Positions 1-5,350 of a stretch of 7,233 bases of DNA are shown in pieces. Made by a program: the position numbers and the translations under genes. The stretch lies in NCBI GenBank assembly GCA_016194825.1, contig JACQAR010000113.1:1-7233 (forward strand). Direction: 5' to 3'. Every line of letters starts with the position of its first letter. Positions within the stretch are counted from its first letter, which is position 1. Origin of the DNA: Chlamydiia bacterium (GTDB lineage Bacteria > Chlamydiota > Chlamydiia > Chlamydiales > SM23-39). Under the pieces are notes generated by a model. The model was not told the DNA's origin, searched no databases, and saw only the letters and a list, made by a program, of their open reading frames with translations.

Positions 1-167
1 ACAATGTCAGAGACTGTTTCGGCCCGCGATTGCAACTTTCTTGGTTGAAAGAAGGCATCATGAAAATGGCGGAGGGTACGTCCCAGCTTGAGATAAAAGT
101 TGGAGACAATCGCCAACCAGATGACCATAGCAATAGCGATAACAGATACAGCGATATCTACAATCAT
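1..167 (-). CDS. Small membrane-anchored hypothetical protein, N-terminal part only (runs off left edge)
   Basis: An open minus-strand frame starts at the ATG at 165-167 and reads 55 codons without a stop to the window edge, so the C-terminus is missing. The protein begins MIVDIAVSVIAIAMVIWLAI, a continuous hydrophobic stretch (residues about 2-22) with no charged lead-in. It then turns polar and basic (KLGRTLRHFHDAFFQPRKLQSRAE). This looks like a single N-terminal membrane anchor with a cytoplasmic tail. The pattern resembles DUF948-type proteins (single TM followed by a helical region), but that is a resemblance only and I do not assign a function. A TAGG stretch a few bases before the ATG could serve as the ribosome binding site, and AT-rich promoter-like sequence lies upstream. 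It follows cmk-plsC on the same strand after a 66-nt gap, long enough for its own promoter. I recall argS following plsC in C. trachomatis; this is not argS. Confidence 0.7.
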   Translation of the reverse strand, partial: MIVDIAVSVIAIAMVIWLAIVSNFYLKLGRTLRHFHDAFFQPRKLQSRAETVSDI

Positions 168-184
168 AATTAACCTATAACCTA

Positions 185-212
185 ATTATACATTAATTAT
201 AGTTATGAACAA
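185..212 (-). promoter_or_regulatory. Putative sigma-70-type promoter for the small membrane protein gene
   Basis: On the minus strand a perfect TATAAT lies at 185-190, with TTGTTC (three of six consensus bases) 16 nt upstream at 207-212. A second perfect TATAAT lies at 196-201. The whole gap 168-233 is very AT-rich compared with the flanking genes, so chance TATAAT matches are more likely here than elsewhere. The downstream start codon at 167 would give a leader of roughly 10-15 nt. I see no GC-rich hairpin plus T-run in this gap, so there is no evident terminator for the upstream operon. Read-through into the small gene is possible. Confidence 0.4.
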
Positions 213-233
213 TAAATATTTAAATAAAAGAAA

Positions 234-1562
234 CTATGGCGGGCTACCCTTAGCTCCTGACTGGAGCCAAGAGCGTAACTCTCTCAAAGAGCGGCCGATG
301 CGCTGCGAAATCTGTTCTTCCGCTTGCCTTTTGTCGAGTCCTTCAAAATCTTCCCATTCAATGGGAGAGCCAAAGACACAGGTGATTTTGCCCCAAAGCT
401 TTGGCATCTTTTGCGTTCGAGGCCATGCCTGGAATGTCCCCTCGATGTAGGCAGGAAATACTGTACTTTGCGACTTTTGGACGAGAAAAGGCAATCCCCG
501 TTCAATGGGTTGCAACTCCCCATCAAAAGAACGACTCCCTTCTGGAAAGAGGATCACTTTATGCCCATGCTGCAATAGCTGAATGATCGTTCGAAAAGTC
601 TGCGCATCACTGGCCCCCCGACTGACGGGGTGGGAGTTGAGCGTCCGAATCAAGCGGCCCAAAAGCGGCACATGGAACAGCGATTCTTTAGCAAGAAAAT
701 GGACCTCCTCCGGACAGCTCACTGAGAGGACAGGAGGATCTAGATTGGAGTTGTGATTGGCGGCTAAAACCCCCTTCCCTCGACGGTAATGCTCTAAACC
801 ATAGATTTTTAAGCGAAAAAAGAGACGGAAGTATCCGCGGGCTAACAGGTAGATGATCCGATAGGCCCACTTCATTTTAGGGTAATGGTTTTCTTTTTGC
901 GAGCCCAGTCGAATGATTTTGCCGACCACTTGACTGACTGAAAGATCAGAAGTGTCGATTAAAATAGCATCGCTCGCCTGTCGAAGAGGGGAAATAGAGC
1001 GGTTCATATCGTTCAAATCGCGCTCTTCTAACTCTTTTTGGACCTGATCGATATTCAACGACTCTGCAAGATCGGGGAATTTGGCCATCAGTTCGTGGTA
1101 GCGCCTTTTTGCTCGTACTGCAGGGCGAGCAGTGAGAAAGATTTTTAGATCGGCATCAGGGAAAACCACAGTCCCCATATCCCGCCCTTCAAACACTGCA
1201 TCGGACCGATGGCCAAAAGCCCTTTGGATTTTCACCAGCGCTTTGCGCACCTCGGAGTAAGTGGCAATTTGTGAGGCAATAGGAGAGATCTGCACTTCCC
1301 GAATGGCTTCTGTCACATCTTGATCACCCACAAAATAGCGCCTTTCTCCTCGCTGGTCTTTACGGATGGAATAGCCAAAACGGGGCAGAATCGACACCAC
1401 TTTCGCTTGATCTGTCGGATCGATGTTTTCCTGCACGATTTTCCAAGCAAAGGAGCGGTACATGGCCCCTGTATCGAAGAATGTAAAGCCAAGGCGATGG
1501 GCCAGCTCTTTTGCAACAGTCGACTTTCCTGTCCCTGAAGGACCATCAATAGCAATGATCAT
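234..1562 (-). CDS. cmk-plsC: Cytidylate kinase fused in frame to 1-acyl-glycerol-3-phosphate acyltransferase (Cmk-PlsC)
   Basis: One uninterrupted frame of 442 residues carries two enzymes. Residues 1-220 are Cmk, which uses ATP to phosphorylate CMP/dCMP. Visible are the P-loop GPSGTGKS (7-14), the CMP-site FDTGAMYR (29-36), GRDMGTVVFP (126-135), and the lid/C-terminal block RDLNDMNRSISPLRQASD (181-198) followed by IDTS. Residues from about 230 are PlsC, which acylates lysophosphatidic acid to phosphatidic acid at the membrane. It starts with an amphipathic or membrane-binding stretch (232-249), then the catalytic HX4D (NHNSNLD, H270 and D275) and the phosphate-binding FPEGSRS (339-345). Each half has the normal length of a stand-alone enzyme. 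I chose the ATG at 1560-1562 (MIIAIDGPSG) because it has a TTGAG just upstream; an in-frame GTG lies two codons earlier. The start overlaps the cdsA end by 17 nt. Both domains are certain; whether they are really one polypeptide is less so (see junction entry). Confidence 0.9.
   Translation of the reverse strand: MIIAIDGPSGTGKSTVAKELAHRLGFTFFDTGAMYRSFAWKIVQENIDPTDQAKVVSILPRFGYSIRKDQRGERRYFVGDQDVTEAIREVQISPIASQIATYSEVRKALVKIQRAFGHRSDAVFEGRDMGTVVFPDADLKIFLTARPAVRAKRRYHELMAKFPDLAESLNIDQVQKELEERDLNDMNRSISPLRQASDAILIDTSDLSVSQVVGKIIRLGSQKENHYPKMKWAYRIIYLLARGYFRLFFRLKIYGLEHYRRGKGVLAANHNSNLDPPVLSVSCPEEVHFLAKESLFHVPLLGRLIRTLNSHPVSRGASDAQTFRTIIQLLQHGHKVILFPEGSRSFDGELQPIERGLPFLVQKSQSTVFPAYIEGTFQAWPRTQKMPKLWGKITCVFGSPIEWEDFEGLDKRQAEEQISQRIGRSLRELRSWLQSGAKGSPP
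873..899 (-). other. Cmk/PlsC junction with a five-A run and an out-of-frame stop before an internal ATG
   Basis: Read on the minus strand, the linker between the domains is LGSQKENHYPK followed by a methionine codon (873-875) at exactly the place a separate PlsC would begin (MKWAYRIIYLL). An A5 run lies at 894-898. If one base were added there, the Cmk frame would read LGSQKRKPLP and stop at a TAA (877-879) one base before that ATG. That is a classic tightly coupled two-gene arrangement. The sequence as given has no stop, so as written the genes are fused. The linker is short and has no recognisable domain. No good ribosome binding site precedes the internal ATG, only the A-rich stretch. Confidence 0.6.
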
Positions 1563-2343
1563 ACGCACTCAAGTAGAGATAGAGGATAGGAGCCGTGCAG
1601 AGAAGAGAGTCGACCATATCGAGCACTCCTCCCACTCCTGGGATCTGATTGCTATCTTTGATGTTGGCATCTCGCTTCAAAAGCGATTCACTCAGATCGC
1701 CAAATTGACTGGCCACGCCGAGAATCGCTCCCAACAACAGGCTAGGATATAACCCAATCGAGCCACTGAGAGAAAACAAGCCACTCACGACAATAGCCGC
1801 TATCCATCCAAAAATCGCTCCTTCCACTGTTTTGGAAGGACTGATGGTGGGAGCGAGTTTTCGCTTTCCCCAGAGGCTCCCAAAGAAATAGCCCCCCATA
1901 TCAGTCGCTTTAGTCACAGCAAGTAGGTAGACAATCCAAATGCGTCCGTCTCCTTTTGGCATAAAGAGAATCCCCAACATCATTCCAAGAGGCACCGCGA
2001 TATAGAGCAGCCCAAAAGAGGAAACAGCAAGATCCAAAATGGCTCCTTCTAGGCGACGAAAATGGAACGCAAACAAAGTCGCAACCGCAAGGAAAAAGAC
2101 CAAAAGAGGCCACCCTGCTTGCAAGAAAAACGAAAAGACAATGGCTACAGAGAGAGGAAATAGCACTTTTCCGTTTTTTACCTGAGACATCCGGTCGTAT
2201 TCCCAGATTGCAACAGCCGCCAAACAAGCGACAAAAAGAACCACTCCGTACTGCACCCATGGATGAAAAGCAAAAACCAGAAGGGCGATCAGAACGCCAA
2301 TAGCTACCAATGTGACAGCACACCGACTCCAAAAATCTTTCAC
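1546..2343 (-). CDS. cdsA: Phosphatidate cytidylyltransferase (CDP-diacylglycerol synthase)
   Basis: CdsA transfers CMP from CTP onto phosphatidic acid to give CDP-diacylglycerol, the entry point to phosphatidylglycerol and phosphatidylethanolamine. It is an integral inner-membrane enzyme. The 265-residue product has several hydrophobic segments (about 9-28, 30-47, 61-75, 78-93, 104-128, 135-145, 176-197). It has the conserved KATDMGGYFFGSLWGK (145-160) with SPSKTVEG (168-175), and the C-terminal family signature SLLKRDANIKDSNQIPGVGG then LDMVD (220-245). The usual PGHGG is PGVGG and the usual DR-x-D is DM-V-D; I recall similar substitutions in chlamydial CdsA but cannot check. I chose the GTG at 2341-2343. 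It overlaps the uppS stop as GTGA, has GAGGAGG nine bases upstream, and gives the usual length. The frame extends further upstream to a TTG at 2469, but that would add 42 unrelated residues overlapping uppS. Confidence 0.93.
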   Translation of the reverse strand: MKDFWSRCAVTLVAIGVLIALLVFAFHPWVQYGVVLFVACLAAVAIWEYDRMSQVKNGKVLFPLSVAIVFSFFLQAGWPLLVFFLAVATLFAFHFRRLEGAILDLAVSSFGLLYIAVPLGMMLGILFMPKGDGRIWIVYLLAVTKATDMGGYFFGSLWGKRKLAPTISPSKTVEGAIFGWIAAIVVSGLFSLSGSIGLYPSLLLGAILGVASQFGDLSESLLKRDANIKDSNQIPGVGGVLDMVDSLLCTAPILYLYLSAYDHCY

Positions 2344-3119
2344 AGCGAACTTCCTCCTCGTCTTCGATCCCGGGTTTGATAGGCAAGAACTGCCTGGAGC
2401 AGCTCTTTGCGCGAGAAATCGGGCCAAAGAACATCGGTTACGAAAATTTCTGTATAACACAATTGCCAAAGTAAAAAATTACTCAATCGCAATTCACCGC
2501 TCGTTCGGATCAATAAATCGGGATCTCCCCACCGGAAAGTATCGAGATGTCGCGCGATCAATTCTTCGGTGATATCGCTATTTTCCAAAGGAGTTTGGCG
2601 GTGGATATCGAGGATTTTGGTCATGGCACGCCGGATTTCGTCGCGTCCTCCATAATTGAAAGCGATCACCAATTGGATCTTGTCGCAGTGTTTGGTCGCC
2701 TCTTTTGTTTGATGCAGAGCTTCTTGTACCCGTTTGGGAAGACGAGAAATATCGCCAATGGAATTGAGGCAAATCCCATTCAAAATCATATTTTCTTTTT
2801 TCCGGTTGAGGTAAAGCTCAAAAATATCCATGAGCGCCTCAATTTCTTCTTCTGGACGAGCCCAATTTTCTGTTGAAAAGGCATAGACGGTCACAGCCTT
2901 GACTCCTAAATCCGATGCACTTCGGACAATGTCGATCAGAGCTTCAGCTCCTTCCCAATGCCCCATCATTGCCGGTAAATTTTTTTGCCTCGCCCACCTC
3001 CGATTTCCATCCATGATGATGGCGATATGCTTCGGAATTTTGTGGGGATCCAAAAGAGAGATCTCTGCAGAGGAATAGGTACTGTCCGCTTCTGCTATTT
3101 GCTCTGTTTGCAACGACAT
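2340..3119 (-). CDS. uppS: Isoprenyl transferase / undecaprenyl diphosphate synthase
   Basis: UppS is a cis-prenyltransferase. It extends farnesyl diphosphate with isopentenyl diphosphate to C55 undecaprenyl diphosphate, the lipid carrier precursor for peptidoglycan and surface-glycan synthesis. The 259-residue protein carries all the family blocks: HIAIIMDGNRRWA (31-43, with Asp37 in the position of the catalytic aspartate), YAFSTENW (79-86), FNYGGRDEI (154-162) and DPDLLIRTSGELRLSNFLL (199-217), then the LWPDF motif (231-235). The N-terminus is about ten residues longer than in E. coli. The ATG at 3117-3119 lies two bases after the purA stop, with a TAAGG just upstream inside the purA end, which implies translational coupling. 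Its stop overlaps the cdsA start by 4 nt. Relevant to chlamydial biology because these bacteria make little or modified peptidoglycan yet keep the pathway. Confidence 0.96.
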   Translation of the reverse strand: MSLQTEQIAEADSTYSSAEISLLDPHKIPKHIAIIMDGNRRWARQKNLPAMMGHWEGAEALIDIVRSASDLGVKAVTVYAFSTENWARPEEEIEALMDIFELYLNRKKENMILNGICLNSIGDISRLPKRVQEALHQTKEATKHCDKIQLVIAFNYGGRDEIRRAMTKILDIHRQTPLENSDITEELIARHLDTFRWGDPDLLIRTSGELRLSNFLLWQLCYTEIFVTDVLWPDFSRKELLQAVLAYQTRDRRRGGSSL

Positions 3120-3121
3120 AT

Positions 3122-4408
3122 TTACCTTACTTCTCCCCCCAGCCGAATCGTTTGCTCTCGATCAGGCCCGACTGAAATCAATACTGCAGGGATTTCACAT
3201 AGTTCTTCTATCCGCTTCACATAGGCCTTTGCTTGACGAGGTAAATCGCTAAAATCGCGCACCTGTTTTGTAGACTGTTTCCATCCTGGATGGATCTCAT
3301 AAATGGGCTCTACCTCTTTCAATGCTTCCAGTGTCGCAGGGAAGCGTGTGCACTGTTTATATCCGACACAAATTTTAATTTCATCCAATCCATCCAGAAT
3401 GTCGAGCTTCATGATGGCGAGTTGATCCACTCCATTGATGCAGATCGTGTGGCGCAATAACAAGGTATCTAGCCAACCAATCCTCCTTTTTCGTCCAGTG
3501 GTTGTTCCCAACTCTCGCGAAGCGCCATGATCCGGGAAATGCGCAAGCTCATGCTCCTTCAACTCAGTAGGCAAAGGACCATGTCCCACACGGGTCGTAT
3601 AGGCCTTCACCACACCGAGGACTTTATGAATCCGGCTAGGCCCTATTCCCAGACCCGAAGCGATCCCTCCGGCCAAAGTCTGAGAAGAAGTGACAAAGGG
3701 ATAGGAACCAAAAGTAACATCCAGAAGAGCCCCTTGCGCCCCTTCAAACAAAATATTCTCTTTGTTTTGCGATGCGCGATAGAGACACTCTTCGACCGGA
3801 CCTACAAAAGGGCGGAGTTTTTCTGCATAGAGAGAATACTCTTCAAAAAGAGGAAGAAAATCGAACGGAGGCTCTCCATAGAGCTTCTCCAATTCCTGAT
3901 TCTTTAAAGTCAGCGCCCGTTCTAATTTGGCGCCAAAGAAATCGGCATCCACTAAGTCAGCCATCCGCAAACCACAGCGACTCACCTTGTCTGTATAGCA
4001 AGGACCGATCCCACGCCCAGTGGTTCCCACTGCCCCCTCTCCCTTGGCCCTCTCTAAAAGCGTATCGATCCGCCAATGATAGGGGAACACGACATGGGCA
4101 TAGGCGGAAATCATCAATCTCTTTTCCATGTTGACAATCCCGTGCTGCTTAAGACCCTCGATCTCCCCTAAAAAAGAAGCGGGGTCGAGGACGGTACCGC
4201 CTCCAATATAGCATTTTGTATGAGGGTATAAGATCCCTGAAGGGACCAGGTGAAAGCGAAACTCTTTCCCCCGTTCTACAATCGTATGCCCAGCATTATT
4301 TCCGCCTTGAGCGCGGGCCACATGAGCAACTTGGTTGGCCAAAAGGTCAACAACCTTCCCTTTTCCTTCATCGCCCCATTGTAAACCCACCACCGCACAT
4401 GTCGTCAT
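3122..4408 (-). CDS. purA: Adenylosuccinate synthetase
   Basis: PurA joins IMP and aspartate using GTP to give adenylosuccinate, the first of two cytoplasmic steps from IMP to AMP (PurB does the second). The 428-residue length is typical. Visible motifs are WGDEGKGK (11-18, with Asp13), GGNNAGHT (35-42, with His41), GTTGRGIGP, FEGAQGALLDVTFG, YTTRVGHGPLPTEL, the GTTTGRKRRIGWLD substrate loop, KLDILDGL (guanine-binding region) and SVGPDREQTI near the end. No key residue appears missing. It is the first gene of the minus-strand operon, two bases upstream of uppS, and is divergent from secD across 78 nt. A TATGAT at 4420-4425 (minus strand) is a possible -10, but it would leave a leader of only a few bases and has no good -35. 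The ribosome binding site is also weak. PurA is unexpected here, since Chlamydia in general rely on host nucleotides. Confidence 0.97.
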   Translation of the reverse strand: MTTCAVVGLQWGDEGKGKVVDLLANQVAHVARAQGGNNAGHTIVERGKEFRFHLVPSGILYPHTKCYIGGGTVLDPASFLGEIEGLKQHGIVNMEKRLMISAYAHVVFPYHWRIDTLLERAKGEGAVGTTGRGIGPCYTDKVSRCGLRMADLVDADFFGAKLERALTLKNQELEKLYGEPPFDFLPLFEEYSLYAEKLRPFVGPVEECLYRASQNKENILFEGAQGALLDVTFGSYPFVTSSQTLAGGIASGLGIGPSRIHKVLGVVKAYTTRVGHGPLPTELKEHELAHFPDHGASRELGTTTGRKRRIGWLDTLLLRHTICINGVDQLAIMKLDILDGLDEIKICVGYKQCTRFPATLEALKEVEPIYEIHPGWKQSTKQVRDFSDLPRQAKAYVKRIEELCEIPAVLISVGPDREQTIRLGGEVR

Positions 4409-4431
4409 AAAAGACTCTAATCATACTTCGG

Positions 4432-4460
4432 TTGCCTTTTTCCCCGCCATTTTTTATGCT
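4432..4460 (+). promoter_or_regulatory. Putative sigma-70-type promoter for secD in the divergent purA/secD gap
   Basis: TTGCCT at 4432-4437 and TATGCT at 4455-4460 are separated by exactly 17 nt. Each matches four of six bases of the sigma-70 consensus. Transcription would start around 4467, giving a leader of about 20 nt before the secD ATG at 4487. The leader contains GAAGAGA (4474-4480), a weak ribosome binding site about six bases from the start. The gap is only 78 nt, so the purA and secD promoters must overlap or lie back to back. Confidence 0.45.
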
Positions 4461-4486
4461 TTACTATTCAACTGAAGAGATTCCGC

Positions 4487-5350
4487 ATGAAACAAAAACG
4501 TTGGCAATGGCCCCTGATCTTGGCCGTAATCACACTCACCTTATACAACATCCTCCCTACAATTTTTTATTACTCCCAGCCACTCCACGAACCTCTCAGC
4601 ACCACGCAGGCTGAAAAAATCATCGACCGCATCACAAAGCGGGTCAACGATCTCGAACAAGAAACGATCGATTGGCTCTCTTCTTTTTGCGAACTCATCC
4701 ATGTAAAGCCGCTTTACATTCGACCACATCCTACAGACAGTCAATGCATTACGCTGAATTTTTCTCGCACTGACGAAGCCAATCGCTTCCGCAGCCTTTT
4801 GCCCCGCGCAGGATCGCTGATCCCATTTGTTCCCGCAAAATTGACCCTTGCACCCCAAGAAGGACATGCCAAAGAAGTAGCCGTGCAGCGGATGATCCCG
4901 ATCGCACTCGAGCGCGAATCTTTTGCATTTGCTAGAAAAGGAGATCCTTTCTATCGGGAACTCATGATCGATCGCGCTACGCAAATCGCCTTTGCCCTTG
5001 CCGGACCCACGGACCTCTCGATTGCCATGAGCCATGATGCTTATATTGAGGCGCTTGCTACTCGCATTCTCGGTTTTGCTGATTCGATTGAGAAAAGAGA
5101 CCCGGTTGCTCTACGCTATGCCGCTAGCTTTACTCAGGGGAATATAGAAGATAAAAAGGGGGCTATTCAAAATTTTATCGCCGCTTTTGATCGCACCCGA
5201 GACGCTCTTAAAAAGGGTAAATCACAAAATCCTGCTGATCTTGCCATGTGGGAAGAGCGTGAAAATCGCCGCTTGAAAGCCGAAAAACTGAGGAGATCCT
5301 TTTCACAACCCATCCCGACATTGCCGCTGGAGAATATGAACAATTTCTGA
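4487..5350 (+). CDS. secD: Protein translocase subunit SecD (probable SecDF fusion), N-terminal part up to a frameshift
   Basis: This frame starts at the ATG at 4487 and reads 287 codons to a TGA at 5348-5350. The N-terminus is basic (MKQKRWQW) then hydrophobic (PLILAVITLTLYNILPTIFYY, residues about 9-29), matching the first membrane segment of SecD. The rest (30-266) is a charged, largely helical region of unknown function. It would lie on the periplasmic side and matches no general SecD block known to me. The last 20 or so residues (LRRSFSQPIPTLPLENMNNF) look like out-of-frame read-through rather than native sequence. The protein continues in the -1 frame, which opens at 5263. Downstream SecD motifs show that this is the 5' part of one gene, not a separate small gene. 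The identity is firm only in combination with the downstream part. Confidence 0.8.
   Translation: MKQKRWQWPLILAVITLTLYNILPTIFYYSQPLHEPLSTTQAEKIIDRITKRVNDLEQETIDWLSSFCELIHVKPLYIRPHPTDSQCITLNFSRTDEANRFRSLLPRAGSLIPFVPAKLTLAPQEGHAKEVAVQRMIPIALERESFAFARKGDPFYRELMIDRATQIAFALAGPTDLSIAMSHDAYIEALATRILGFADSIEKRDPVALRYAASFTQGNIEDKKGAIQNFIAAFDRTRDALKKGKSQNPADLAMWEERENRRLKAEKLRRSFSQPIPTLPLENMNNF
5263..5350 (+). other. -1 frameshift zone inside secD
   Basis: The upstream frame stays open until TGA at 5348-5350. The downstream frame has stops at 5236-5238 and 5260-5262 and is open from 5263 to the window end. The switch must therefore lie between these limits. The best candidate is the A5 run at 5283-5287. 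With one more A the protein reads ...RRLKAEKTEEILFTTHPDIAAGEYEQF..., which joins smoothly to the rest. The local sequence C GAA AAA C is not a canonical X XXY YYZ slippery heptamer, since the P-site codon would re-pair poorly. A GAGGAG at 5290-5295 lies after, not before, the run. Programmed frameshifting is therefore weakly supported. A sequencing or assembly indel, or a recent mutation, is more likely. Confidence 0.85.

Noticed and set aside
213..226. Overlapping AT-only palindromes after the cmk-plsC stop, as a possible terminator
   Set aside because: They contain no G or C, so a stem would be very weak, and no T-run tail follows in the right arrangement. More likely low-complexity promoter DNA.
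1910..2434. A 174-codon minus-strand frame overlapping cdsA and uppS
   Set aside because: Both real genes on this strand have clear family motifs in other frames. This frame is rich in Cys, Ser and Phe, as expected of an off-frame translation.
2344..2469. A 42-codon upstream extension of cdsA to a TTG start
   Set aside because: The added residues lie wholly within uppS in another frame, have no CdsA-like sequence, and the GTG at 2341-2343 has a strong ribosome binding site and a GTGA coupling overlap.
4541..5035. A 164-codon minus-strand open frame antisense to secD
   Set aside because: It lies entirely opposite the SecD reading frame, resembles no family I recognise, and the plus-strand frame fits a continuous gene with conserved downstream motifs.
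5281..5305. Programmed -1 frameshift signal in secD
   Set aside because: No canonical X XXY YYZ heptamer in the zero frame, no SD-like sequence at the proper distance upstream of the A run, and no obvious GC-rich hairpin just downstream. Kept only as a weak alternative under the frameshift finding.
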